Below are positions 35,851 through 44,393 of a stretch of DNA of 64,000 nucleotides, piece after piece. The stretch spans positions 62,001 through 126,000 of the forward strand of contig JAPKYZ010000048.1 in NCBI GenBank assembly GCA_026394055.1. Direction: 5' to 3'. Under the pieces are notes generated by a model, which saw only the letters and a program-made list of their open reading frames with translations, was not told where the DNA came from and did not search any database. Made by a program: the position numbers and the translations under genes. The stretch's first letter is position 1. Every line of letters starts with the position of its first letter. Source of the stretch: Acidobacteriota bacterium. Lineage in GTDB: Bacteria > Acidobacteriota > Terriglobia > Bryobacterales > Bryobacteraceae.

Positions 35851-37797
35851 ATGATTCACCGCTTAGTCCTCTTTCTTGCTGCAGTTTGTGCCATTTCGGC
35901 TCAGCCCGTCGCCCCGTTGTTTGACGTTATTGATCGCCATGACCTGCCCGCGCTGAAGCGGGCAACGGTGGAACAGGTGAACGCCCCAGGAGCTTTGGGC
36001 CTGACGCCGCTGATGTACGCGGCCGCTTTTGGCCGCCTGGAGGCTGTTGAGGTGCTGCTGGAGCGTGGCGCCGAGATCAATGCCAAGGACCCTCGCGACG
36101 GCACGGCGCTGATGTACGGCACCTGGGACCCGGCGCGGACCAAGCTGTTGATTGCAAAGGGCGCGGACGTCAACGCGGCATCGAAGTTGGGCCGGACGGC
36201 GCTGCTGGTGGCGGCGGGGGCGCCCGGTGGCGTGGGAGCGGTCCAGTTGTTGCTGCAGGCCGGGGCCAACCCGATGGCGCGCGACAAACGAGGCTTCAAT
36301 CTCCTGATCCCGGCCGCCGCGGGCGACGCTGGATTTGCCGGTATGTTGATCGACAAAGGGTTTGATGTCAAGACGGCAGCCGATGGCACCGGGTTTACTC
36401 CCCTGATGCTGGCCGCGGGCCTGGGCAACCTGCCGTCAGTCAAGCTGCTGCTGGCCAAAGGCGCGGACGTCAACGCGTCCAACACGTTCGGCGGCCGGGT
36501 GAAGTTTGGTGACATCGCCTTGAAGGGATTGACGCCGCTGATGCTGGCCAGCCCCACCGGGTCGCCGGAGCTGATCGAGACGTTGATCGCCGCGGGGGCA
36601 AACGTCAATGCCCAGGATTCGCGCGGCATGACCCCGCTGATGTTTGCGCTCTCCACCGAGAACCAGAATGTCGCCGCCGCCAAGGTGCTGATCGCGGCCG
36701 GAGCGAAGCTGGACATCAAGTCCACGGTGGGCGAGACGGCGGCCGATTGGGCGCGTAAGTTCCAGCACCCGAGTTCGCTTAACCTCATCAAGACCGTCCC
36801 CGTGAGCACGGCCAGCACTGTCGATTCGGGCAAGGCCTCCCCGGCGGACTCCGCTCGCGCGGCGGCGGAACGCTCCGTCGCGTTGCTCGGGCAGACCAGC
36901 CGCAAGTTCTTCCAGCAGGCCGGCTGTGGTGGCTGCCACCACGCTCCGGCGACGCTGATGGCCTTCAGCGCGGCGCGCGCGGCCGGCGTGAAGGTGGAGG
37001 ATGCGGCTATCAAGGAGTTCGCGCAATCGATCTTGACCGACGCCCGTCCGGTGGCGCCCGGCACCCTGCAGCGCATCGAGCCCGGCGGCACCATCGATAC
37101 GGTGATGTTCTGGCTGGTGGGTCTGGCCGCGGCCAAGTACCCGGCGGACGTGACGACAAACGCGCTGGTCAGCTACCTGGCCACCGCCCAGATGCCCAAC
37201 GGCGCCTGGGATCCGGGCAGCTTCATTTCGCGGGCTCCGGTGGAGGAAACGGTCACCGGACACACGGCGTTTGCCATCCGCGCGCTGACGGCATACCCGC
37301 TGCCCGCCCGGCAAGCCGAGTTTGCGGACCGGTTGGCGCGAGCGCGAAAGTTCCTGGTGGGGGTCCAACCCAAGACCACCTATGAGCACGCAGAAAAGCT
37401 GCTGGGGCTGACTTGGTCCGGCGCTTCCACGGCGGAACTGGCCGCAGCCGCCCAACCGCTGATCGCCCAGCAGCGGCGCGATGGCGGGTTCTCGCAAAAT
37501 CCCCACTTGTCGAGCGATGCTTACGCCACCGGCATTGCGCTGTGGGCGCTCTATGAATCGGGTGTGGTGAAGCCTACGGAGGCGGTCTACCAGCGTGGCG
37601 CGAAGTTCCTGGTGTCGACGCAGCGGGCCGATGGGTCCTGGTATGTCGCCAGCCGGTCACCCAAGTTCCAGCCCTACTTTGAGAGCGGCTTCCCCTACGG
37701 CCATGACCAGTGGATCTCGTCGATGGCCACCGCCTACGCGACCATCGCGCTGGCGCCGGTGGGGCCTGACGTCAAGATGGCGATGGCGGCGCAGTAG
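35851..37797 (+). CDS. Secreted ankyrin-repeat / cytochrome c / terpenoid-cyclase-like toroid fusion
   Basis: A 648-residue exported protein. It has a signal peptide (MIHRLVLFLAAVCAISA), about eight ankyrin repeats (45-315; GLTPLMYAAAFGRLEAVEVL, LAKGADVNA), a heme c motif CGGCH (359-363), and a C-terminal alpha/alpha-toroid resembling squalene-hopene cyclase repeats (about 385-640; MPNGAWDPG, QQRRDGGFSQNPH, QRADGSWYVASRS, WISSMATAYATIAL). The catalytic DXDD of true cyclases was not seen. The function is unknown. The upstream frame to 35773 is not needed. Confidence 0.88.
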   Translation: MIHRLVLFLAAVCAISAQPVAPLFDVIDRHDLPALKRATVEQVNAPGALGLTPLMYAAAFGRLEAVEVLLERGAEINAKDPRDGTALMYGTWDPARTKLLIAKGADVNAASKLGRTALLVAAGAPGGVGAVQLLLQAGANPMARDKRGFNLLIPAAAGDAGFAGMLIDKGFDVKTAADGTGFTPLMLAAGLGNLPSVKLLLAKGADVNASNTFGGRVKFGDIALKGLTPLMLASPTGSPELIETLIAAGANVNAQDSRGMTPLMFALSTENQNVAAAKVLIAAGAKLDIKSTVGETAADWARKFQHPSSLNLIKTVPVSTASTVDSGKASPADSARAAAERSVALLGQTSRKFFQQAGCGGCHHAPATLMAFSAARAAGVKVEDAAIKEFAQSILTDARPVAPGTLQRIEPGGTIDTVMFWLVGLAAAKYPADVTTNALVSYLATAQMPNGAWDPGSFISRAPVEETVTGHTAFAIRALTAYPLPARQAEFADRLARARKFLVGVQPKTTYEHAEKLLGLTWSGASTAELAAAAQPLIAQQRRDGGFSQNPHLSSDAYATGIALWALYESGVVKPTEAVYQRGAKFLVSTQRADGSWYVASRSPKFQPYFESGFPYGHDQWISSMATAYATIALAPVGPDVKMAMAAQ

Positions 37798-37821
37798 GGA
37801 AACTCAGGCGATACTAGCGGA

Positions 37822-39132
37822 ATGCCCGTGCCCGAGGAATTGACCGAGGTATCCAGCCCATCCGCCGCCGCGCCCACCAGCCGGGCGGAGCGGATCTCCT
37901 CCATTGACGCCGTCCGCGGCTTTGCCCTGTTGGGCATTCTGCTGATGAACATCGTGCCGATGGGCATGAACGGTGCGGCCTATGATGACCCCACCGTCAC
38001 CGGTGGCAGCACGGGAGCCAACCTGGGCATCTGGTTCGCGCTGCACGTCCTGGCCGAAGGCAAGATGCGGTGCCTGTTCTCGCTGATTTTTGGCGTCAGC
38101 GTGATGCTGTTCACCGCGCGTCTGGATGAGCGGCGCGATGGAGCGGACCTCTACTTCCGCCGCTCCTTCTGGATGATGGCCTTCGGGATTGTGCATGCTT
38201 ACCTGCTGTGGGTGGGTGAGATTCTCTACCCTTATGCGCTGTGCTCGCTGCTTCTTTATCCCTTCCGCCACTGGCCCGCCAAGCGGCTGATCCTGATGGC
38301 CGGCCTGTTCATTGCCGGGGACTCCTGCTGGTCGGTGATCAATGGCTTCACGCAGCGCGACATGCTGCGGGACGGAAAGGCGGCGCTCGCGGCGTCACAG
38401 TCCGGCCGGAAGCTTTCTGACACCGAGCAGGAAGCCAAGCGCGAGTACGAAGACTTCATGAAGGATGCCCGGCCCGATGCCGCCGCTCTGCAGAAGGACA
38501 TCGATGAGTGGCGGAAGAACCCGCTCACCGTCATCCAAGCGCGCGGCCGGATGGCGTATCGCTTTCACCGCGAGCCGTACTACTTCGGATGGGATATCTG
38601 GAGCATGATGTTCCTGGGCATGGGCCTCTATCGCCTGGGGTTGTTCAACGCCAGCACGGGGACGTTGGCCAAACTGCTCTTGGCGGGTTACGGCATCGGC
38701 ATTCCGTTGAACACCTACACCGGATGGTTGATCGTCAACAGCAACTTTGATCCGGTGATGCACAGCTGGGCAGGCTCATCTTACGACGTGGGGCGGCTGT
38801 CGGTCGCCCTCGGCCATTTGAGCCTGGTGGTGCTGCTGTGGCGCAAGCAATGGCTGACTCCGGTCACGAGCGCCTTGGCCGCCGTCGGCCAAATGGCCTT
38901 CAGCAACTACATTCTGCATTCCGTCCTCACCGCCTTCATCTTCACCGGCTACGGCTTCAAACTCTACGGGACCCTGCAGCGCATTGAGCTCTACTGGGTG
39001 GTGGCGGCGATGTGGACCATCTCGTTGATCGTCAGCCCCATCTGGCTGCGGCATTACCGGTTCGGGCCGATGGAATGGTGCTGGCGCTCATTGACGTACT
39101 GGAAGAAGCAACCAATGCGGCTGGCGGCCTGA
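37822..39132 (+). CDS. DUF418/YeiB-family membrane protein
   Basis: A 436-residue polytopic membrane protein of the DUF418 family, which is related to acyltransferase-3-like membrane proteins. The N-terminal RISSIDAVRGFALLGILLMN is the family signature. Further landmarks are the long loop LSDTEQEAKREYEDF and, near the C-terminus, WTISLIVSPIWLRHYRFGP and MEWCWRSLTY. A possible role in envelope modification or transport has been proposed for the family but not shown. It starts 24 bp after the ankyrin fusion gene and may be co-transcribed. Confidence 0.9.
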   Translation: MPVPEELTEVSSPSAAAPTSRAERISSIDAVRGFALLGILLMNIVPMGMNGAAYDDPTVTGGSTGANLGIWFALHVLAEGKMRCLFSLIFGVSVMLFTARLDERRDGADLYFRRSFWMMAFGIVHAYLLWVGEILYPYALCSLLLYPFRHWPAKRLILMAGLFIAGDSCWSVINGFTQRDMLRDGKAALAASQSGRKLSDTEQEAKREYEDFMKDARPDAAALQKDIDEWRKNPLTVIQARGRMAYRFHREPYYFGWDIWSMMFLGMGLYRLGLFNASTGTLAKLLLAGYGIGIPLNTYTGWLIVNSNFDPVMHSWAGSSYDVGRLSVALGHLSLVVLLWRKQWLTPVTSALAAVGQMAFSNYILHSVLTAFIFTGYGFKLYGTLQRIELYWVVAAMWTISLIVSPIWLRHYRFGPMEWCWRSLTYWKKQPMRLAA

Positions 39133-39197
39133 ACCGGCCAACGGTTCTATCGGGACGATACTGCGTTAGACGATGTGGACCCAGCGGAGATCGGGCC

Positions 39198-40913
39198 TCA
39201 CTGCGGAATTGCCGTTGGCGTCAACTGCAGAGTCTCCGTGCCGCCCTTGGTCACCGTCACCTTGGTGGCCTTGCGCTCCAGCTTCTTGAAGATCTCTTCG
39301 TCATCCCAGGCCCCGTATTCCGCGTCTTCCAGGGCGAAGGCGAGATAGTCGCCGGGGCGGACATTTCTGAGCGTGAAGCGGCCGTTCTGGTCTGTCGGCG
39401 AGATCTTGGTGGTCGATTGGTCGCGCCGGGACTTGTCGGCGTGGAGCAGCACCACCATCACTCCCGGCGCCGCCGCCTCCTTGTCGATGGCTTGACCGGA
39501 GACGGTGCCCGCGCTGTCATCGAGAAAGATCTTCAGCGGCGTTCCCGCCGTGGTGATCGCCACCGCCTGGCTGGTCGCGTCCTGGTCACCGTAGCGGATT
39601 GATTCTGGGTATCCGCCTTCGGCACTGGCCATATACACCTGTACTTTGTAGGTGCCGGGCGCGACGTTGTCCAGGGTAAAACGCCCATCGGTGCCGACTT
39701 TCATCTGGGGCATGGCTCCCCAACCAACGCCTTCTTCGTCGGTCAACTGCACCCGTACTCCGGCCAGTTCGATCTTGGCGTCGGGTTTGGTCACAAACTG
39801 TCCCTCCACCGTGAACGGGCTCCGAAGCCGGATCACCAACTCCTCACCGGGCTCATCCGTCACGGTGACCGGCTCGCGATGACTGACCGACCCTTGGCCT
39901 TGGAGCATCAAAGTATAGTTGCCCGGTGGTACATTCAGCAGTTCAAACTTGCCGTCGGCCTGCGTGCCCCCCTGGCTCAACGGGCTGAACATTCCGCTGT
40001 CGCGAGCCATCAGCATCACCATCAGGCGCTTGGCCGGAGCCCCCGCCTGGTCCAGTACTTTACCCCGGATGCGGCTGACGCGCGCCTTCTGCAGCCGGAT
40101 CTCATAACCGCTCAATTCCGCGCCCGGCGTCACCTCGATCCGCGCCGCCTGGGCCATCTCCGTCACACCCGGATAGAACGTGTTGACGTAGGCCTTGTCC
40201 GGCTGTTTGTCCGTCGCGCCAGTCGGGGTGCCGCCCCAACGCTGGGGGCTCACCTGTAGCATCACCTCACCCGGCATCAGGTTGATCAGCCGGAACTCAC
40301 CGCGGTCGTTGGTTTGGGCGTTGCCCATGGGCATCATCCGTCGTCTGCCCCGCATCATGGTGCCGCGCAACGTGCTGACGTTCAGGTTCTGGATCGGCTC
40401 ACCCTCTTCATCCACCACGCGGCCCGTGATCACTCCTTGCGGAATCATCTCGATCTTGGCATTCGCGACCAACTGGCCCGCCGCCAACTCCAGCTGCGTT
40501 CCCATGGTGAACATCATCGAGGCACCCTTGCCCGGCGGGCGCCCACCGGCGCTGTAAACACCCCGGACAAAGCCGCTTTTCTGCGCCGACAACTGATACC
40601 GGCCGGGCTCAACATCCGCGAAGACATACTTGCCTTCCGCGTCGGAGGTAGTTCGCCGTGTGCCCGGCGGCCCGTCGGGCCCCATCTGGACAAAGCCTTT
40701 GACATTGATCGGCATTAAGGTAACCTCCGCCCGCCGGATGGTCTCCTTGGACAGGCTATGGGTGACCGTACCTTCGATCTTGCCCTTCTTCTTTTCGGGG
40801 TCATTGCCCGCCGCGGGCCCTGCGGGCTCCTGCCCGGTGGTGAGAGTGGGGCTCAACGCCAGCAGCATTACGGGAGCCCAAATGGAGTAACTAGATCGAG
40901 TACAAAGCGGCAC
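39198..40913 (-). CDS. Secreted protein with repeated carboxypeptidase-regulatory-like domains
   Basis: A 571-residue exported protein with at least five Ig-like carboxypeptidase regulatory domains (ADVEPGRYQLSAQKSGFVRG, VPPGNYTLMLQGQG, VAPGTYKVQVYM, VRPGDYLAFALED; each G-Y or G-x-Y repeat marks a domain end). The signal peptide is near the start (APVMLLALSPTLTTG). Such proteins are abundant in Acidobacteria and are thought to bind surface polymers; the role is unknown. The start is a GTG with GGAGG six bases upstream. It follows the LolA-like gene on the same strand, 115 bp away. Confidence 0.85.
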   Translation of the reverse strand: MPLCTRSSYSIWAPVMLLALSPTLTTGQEPAGPAAGNDPEKKKGKIEGTVTHSLSKETIRRAEVTLMPINVKGFVQMGPDGPPGTRRTTSDAEGKYVFADVEPGRYQLSAQKSGFVRGVYSAGGRPPGKGASMMFTMGTQLELAAGQLVANAKIEMIPQGVITGRVVDEEGEPIQNLNVSTLRGTMMRGRRRMMPMGNAQTNDRGEFRLINLMPGEVMLQVSPQRWGGTPTGATDKQPDKAYVNTFYPGVTEMAQAARIEVTPGAELSGYEIRLQKARVSRIRGKVLDQAGAPAKRLMVMLMARDSGMFSPLSQGGTQADGKFELLNVPPGNYTLMLQGQGSVSHREPVTVTDEPGEELVIRLRSPFTVEGQFVTKPDAKIELAGVRVQLTDEEGVGWGAMPQMKVGTDGRFTLDNVAPGTYKVQVYMASAEGGYPESIRYGDQDATSQAVAITTAGTPLKIFLDDSAGTVSGQAIDKEAAAPGVMVVLLHADKSRRDQSTTKISPTDQNGRFTLRNVRPGDYLAFALEDAEYGAWDDEEIFKKLERKATKVTVTKGGTETLQLTPTAIPQ

Positions 40914-41028
40914 GTGAAACCTCCTACCGGTTTGATGTCAGATACTATACGGCTCCATCATACAGCAGGTTTCGTTATTTGTTGATGTCGAATTGATCAA
41001 CGATCTTGCCCGCCGCCGGGCGCCTGCG

Positions 41029-41865
41029 TTACGGCGCGGCTGCGGCCTTGCCGGGGGCCGGCGGGATGGGCCGGTAGCCGGAGTAAGTGGTCTCGGATTC
41101 CTGCCGGATCGATTTCACCATCATGATCTTGGTGCCGAACTTGATGCGAATCAACTTCGGTAGCCAGAAGCCGTCCTGCACCGGCATCCGCTCGATCAGA
41201 AAATGCGTGCCCTTCTCGATCTTGGCCAGGATGCCGCCGACGCTCACGGTGTCGAAGACCTCGGCATCCAGCTTCTGCATCTCGTTCTGGGTCTTGTCGA
41301 TCCAGATCTCGCCGCGCACTTTCTCAAACACCTTGGCCTGTAGATTCCGGGGCCGGTAGCCCCGGCGGGGTGCCATCTTAAAGTGCATGATCTCGCGCGG
41401 GCCCTCCCACTGGCTGTCGACGTACTCGTAATCCAGCGCCTCCGGCATCTCGCGCAGAAACTCGATCTCACGGCTGGGGCGGGCGGCCTCGGCGTCGCGC
41501 TTGGCTTTGTCGGTGGCGGAGAGGGCGGCATACTCGGCCCGCGCGCGGCGGATGTTGGCGTCCGCTTTGGCCTTCTCCTCCGCCGGCAGTGGCTTGCCGT
41601 CGCGCTCCACCAGCCGGGTTACGGGAATACCCTCAAACGGCTCCCGCCGGATCAGGTTGCGGTGTTCTTCGCGTACTTGTCCGGTGGCCTCGAATTGGCG
41701 CGTCACGGTGAGGCGGTCGAAAAAGAAGTTCCGGAAGTTGGCGGACGATCTTTCGTAGTTGGCGATTCCGCGCTTCATCAGCTCGCGCGTCGGATCGGCC
41801 GTCTGGCCCCGGCAGGCGAGCGCCAACGTGAGAAACAGGCCCGATCTAAGGCACCATAGATTCAT
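41029..41865 (-). CDS. Exported protein, possibly LolA/LolB-like fold
   Basis: A 278-residue protein with a signal peptide (MNLWCLRSGLFLTLALACRG). It has a charged helical part (about 95-150) and a beta-rich C-terminal part with GEIWIDKTQNEMQKLD and WLPKLIRIKFGTKIMMV, resembling outer-membrane lipoprotein-sorting folds seen in many acidobacterial proteins. The specific function is unknown. The ATG codon (41863-41865) overlaps, on the opposite strand, the NUDIX start codon (41864-41866). An in-frame extension upstream is open but adds no signal. Confidence 0.8.
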   Translation of the reverse strand: MNLWCLRSGLFLTLALACRGQTADPTRELMKRGIANYERSSANFRNFFFDRLTVTRQFEATGQVREEHRNLIRREPFEGIPVTRLVERDGKPLPAEEKAKADANIRRARAEYAALSATDKAKRDAEAARPSREIEFLREMPEALDYEYVDSQWEGPREIMHFKMAPRRGYRPRNLQAKVFEKVRGEIWIDKTQNEMQKLDAEVFDTVSVGGILAKIEKGTHFLIERMPVQDGFWLPKLIRIKFGTKIMMVKSIRQESETTYSGYRPIPPAPGKAAAAP

Positions 41866-42385
41866 GAAGCGAGTTTCCTCGGAAGAGAAGTTTTCCTGCT
41901 CACTGTTCAAGGTAACTGAAGACGTGGTGGTGGCACCAGACGGGTTCACCATCAAGCGGGCCATCGTGCATCACCCGGGCTCCGCCGTGGTGCTGGCCGT
42001 CGATGCGCGCAAGCGCGTCTTGCTGGTGAACCAGTTCCGCCTACCGGCTGAAAAGATGATGTGGGAGCTGCCCGCCGGCAAGATCGACGAGGGCGAGACA
42101 CCGTTGCAGGCCGCCAAGCGCGAACTGAAAGAAGAGACCGGCTGCAAGGCCAAGAAGTGGACCAAAGTCAGCGCCTACTACGCCAGCCCCGGCTTTCTGG
42201 CCGAGAAGATGAATCTCTACCTGGCGCAAGAGCTCACCGAAGGTGAGGCGACGCCGATGGAGGACGAGCGGATCGAGAAGCGCTGGTTCCCGCTGAAGGA
42301 AGTGGAAGCCATGATGGCCGACGGCCGCATCTTCGACGGCAAGACGCTGATCGGCGTCCTGATGTGGCGCAAGTTCCACAAGTAA
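41864..42385 (+). CDS. NUDIX hydrolase, ADP-ribose pyrophosphatase type
   Basis: A 173-residue NUDIX hydrolase. The Nudix box is in the middle (GKIDEGETPLQAAKRELKEE, then TG), and the upstream VLLVNQFRLPAEKMMWELPAG pattern is typical of ADP-ribose pyrophosphatases and GDP-mannose pyrophosphatases (NudF/NudK). It hydrolyses nucleoside diphosphate-X compounds; the exact substrate is unresolved. The start codon overlaps that of the divergent exported-protein gene in a shared CATG, so each promoter must lie within the other gene. Confidence 0.9.
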   Translation: MKRVSSEEKFSCSLFKVTEDVVVAPDGFTIKRAIVHHPGSAVVLAVDARKRVLLVNQFRLPAEKMMWELPAGKIDEGETPLQAAKRELKEETGCKAKKWTKVSAYYASPGFLAEKMNLYLAQELTEGEATPMEDERIEKRWFPLKEVEAMMADGRIFDGKTLIGVLMWRKFHK

Positions 42386-42410
42386 GGCGCGGTGGCCGAC
42401 ATCCGAAGGG

Positions 42411-42476
42411 CCGCTTGCTACGCGCGCGGCTCAGAACGCGCGAACCGCTACCGGGCCGTGACCGCGAGGGACCGCT
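42411..42476. repeat. Dispersed palindromic repeat, family I copy D
   Basis: Left arm 42411-42434 (CCGCTTGCTACGCGCGCGGC core) and right arm 42451-42476 (GCCGTGACCGCGAGGGACCG core). It has the same orientation as copies A and C, with two bases missing from the left arm. It lies between the convergent NUDIX and rdgB genes. Confidence 0.7.
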
Positions 42477-42491
42477 TCTGCTGAATGCCCG

Positions 42492-43064
42492 CTACTGCTG
42501 CCGGAGCCAGGCGAACATCTGATCTAGCGCCCGGCGGCGGTGGCTGATCAGGAACTTCCGCTCCGCCGGGACCTCGGCGAAGGTGGCCTCATACGGCGGG
42601 TAGTAGAAATGCGGGTCGTAGCCAAAGCCGCCTTGGCCGCGGCCCTTGTCGATGATCTCGCCTTCCACCTCACCCCGGAACGTGGCGAGCACTGCACCGG
42701 CCTTCGCCAGCGCGATCACGCACACATAGCGTGCGCGGCGGTCGGGTTGATCCAGCAGCGCGCCCACCAGCTTGCCGTTGTTCTGTGAATCAGTGGCGAT
42801 GGGACCGGCGTAGCGGGCGGAATGGACGCCCGGCGCTCCACCCAGTGCCATCACTTCCAACCCAGAATCTTCGGCGAACAGCCAGCCCTCCACGAGCGTC
42901 GAATAGGCGGCGGCCTTCAACCGGGCGTTGTCTTCAAACGTGTCGCCCGTTTCATCAACCGGCGCTGATGGTTTCACCGGCACGATCTCGATGCCATCGC
43001 CCGCGGCCAACGCAAACTCGCGGAGCTTGCCGGCGTTGGTGGTGGCGGCGTAGAGTTTCATCAC
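42492..43064 (-). CDS. rdgB: XTP/dITP diphosphatase (RdgB/HAM1)
   Basis: Removes non-canonical purine nucleotides (ITP, XTP, dITP) from the pool. The 190-residue protein shows the family N-terminus (LYAATTNAGKLREF), the metal and active-site motif FAEDSGLEVMALGGAPG, and GFGYDPHFYYP with the C-terminal SHRRRALDQM. It lies 9 bp downstream of rph, the usual rph-rdgB pair in which RNase PH and the ITPase share an operon. Confidence 0.95.
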   Translation of the reverse strand: MMKLYAATTNAGKLREFALAAGDGIEIVPVKPSAPVDETGDTFEDNARLKAAAYSTLVEGWLFAEDSGLEVMALGGAPGVHSARYAGPIATDSQNNGKLVGALLDQPDRRARYVCVIALAKAGAVLATFRGEVEGEIIDKGRGQGGFGYDPHFYYPPYEATFAEVPAERKFLISHRRRALDQMFAWLRQQ

Positions 43065-43073
43065 AGGCTCGCG

Positions 43074-43796
43074 TTAGAGGCCCAGCGCGGCCGCTTGCTG
43101 CAGCCGCAGCTCGGCGATGCCGCCGCGGGCCAGGTCGACCAGCTCCTGCAACTGAGCGTCGCTGAACGGTTCATGCTCGGCGGTAGCTTGCAGTTCAATG
43201 AACTGGCCGCCGCCGGTCAGCACCACGTTCATGTCGACGGCCGCATCGCGATCCTCTTCGTAGCAGAGATCGAGCATCGGCACGCCATTGATGATCCCAA
43301 CGCTGGTGGCGGCCACTGAATCGGTGAGCGGATTCTTCTTCACCGCTCCTGCCGCGATCAGTTTGCGGACCGCGATCGCGAGAGCGACATAGGCCCCGGT
43401 GATCGATGCCGTGCGCGTGCCGCCATCGGCCTGGATGACGTCGCAATCGACGGTGATCGTGCGCTCACCCAACAGCGTCGTGTCCACCACGGCCCGCAGG
43501 GAGCGGCCGATCAGCCGCTGAATTTCGAGCGTCCGGCCACTCTGCCGGCCCTTCACCACCTCGCGCGGCGTGCGGGACGCCGTGGCGCGCGGCAGCATCG
43601 AATATTCAGCCGTCACCCAACCCTTGCCTTGCCCGCGGAGAAAAGGCGGTACGGTGTCTTCGATGGAGGTGGCGCACAGCACGCGCGTATGCCCCACCTC
43701 GATCAGCACGCTGCCCTCGGCGGTGATCAGGTAGCCGGTGGTCATGCGGAGCGGGCGCGGCTGGTCCGGCCGCCGTCCGTCGATTCGTAGGGTCAT
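43074..43796 (-). CDS. rph: Ribonuclease PH
   Basis: A phosphorolytic 3'-5' exoribonuclease that trims tRNA 3' ends. The 240-residue protein matches the family along its length: [20 protein letters not shown], the [17 protein letters not shown] region, the phosphate-binding [16 protein letters not shown] and [19 protein letters not shown]. It overlaps the upstream small membrane protein gene by 4 bp and is followed by rdgB at 9 bp. This is probably a three-gene operon. Confidence 0.96.
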   Translation of the reverse strand: MTLRIDGRRPDQPRPLRMTTGYLITAEGSVLIEVGHTRVLCATSIEDTVPPFLRGQGKGWVTAEYSMLPRATASRTPREVVKGRQSGRTLEIQRLIGRSLRAVVDTTLLGERTITVDCDVIQADGGTRTASITGAYVALAIAVRKLIAAGAVKKNPLTDSVAATSVGIINGVPMLDLCYEEDRDAAVDMNVVLTGGGQFIELQATAEHEPFSDAQLQELVDLARGGIAELRLQQAAALGL

Positions 43797-43942
43797 CGAG
43801 CTCCTGCCTTCAGGCCGAAGTAGAAAATCAGCGCCAAACCGATCAGCCCGGTCAAGATGAGGATCAGACAGGGCACGGCGCGAAGGTTACTGGGGGCGGC
43901 TTCCTCGGTCTTTTTGGAACGCGCCGGTTTGAACTTTGCCAT
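43793..43942 (-). CDS. Small single-pass membrane protein (49 aa)
   Basis: The protein starts [16 protein letters not shown] and has one hydrophobic helix (about residues 24-43, [18 protein letters not shown]). The basic N-terminus suggests an N-in topology. It overlaps the rph start by 4 bp (ATGA), which supports translation coupling. The open frame extends upstream but the short form fits the gene context. No family is recognised. The ribosome-binding site is weak. Confidence 0.6.
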   Translation of the reverse strand: MAKFKPARSKKTEEAAPSNLRAVPCLILILTGLIGLALIFYFGLKAGAR

Positions 43943-43976
43943 TCGAGAATTCTGTATCGATGCTAACATCGCGGTC

Positions 43977-44378
43977 GTGGGAAGCGAGTTGAGGCTACGG
44001 CCAAACAACGCGGCGTGGATGGGCACGCTCGCGATGATGATGCTCTTGTTGGGGTGTGCCGCCACGCCTGCACCCACGTTGCCCGCCACTGTGGGCGAAT
44101 GGACGCTCGCCAGTTCTGAGCCGGTGGCCGAGGTGCCGCCTGTGCTCACAAAGTTGGGGCACCGTTCCACGAAGGCGTATCAGTACCAGGGCCCCACGCC
44201 CATCCGTGTCACCGCCCATGAGATGAGCTCGGAGACCGTGGCCTTTGAGGCTCTGCAGAAATGGGTGGCCGAGCCGGGTACGCTGCCATTGCAGCGCAAG
44301 CAGTTCCTGCTGGTGCCCGCTGCCTCCGATAAGGCGGCGCTCACGAAATTCACGCAAGCCCTGGCGGCGGCGTTCTAG
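43977..44378 (+). CDS. Putative lipoprotein upstream of the transglutaminase-like gene
   Basis: The h-region and lipobox MMMLLLGC precede a Pro/Ala-rich start of the mature protein (AATPAPTLPATVGEW). The mature part of about 105 residues (TKLGHRSTKAYQYQG, ALQKWVAEPG) is not assigned to a family. The GTG at 43977 is chosen because it gives a basic n-region; the ATG at 44019 is the alternative. It is followed after 15 bp by the transglutaminase-like membrane protein gene, which suggests an operon. Confidence 0.65.
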   Translation: MGSELRLRPNNAAWMGTLAMMMLLLGCAATPAPTLPATVGEWTLASSEPVAEVPPVLTKLGHRSTKAYQYQGPTPIRVTAHEMSSETVAFEALQKWVAEPGTLPLQRKQFLLVPAASDKAALTKFTQALAAAF

Positions 44379-44393
44379 GCCTCACACGCACCC

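Noticed and set aside
35901-37506. Two long antisense frames under the ankyrin fusion gene
   Set aside because: No motifs; the plus-strand ankyrin, heme and toroid motifs make the sense gene certain.
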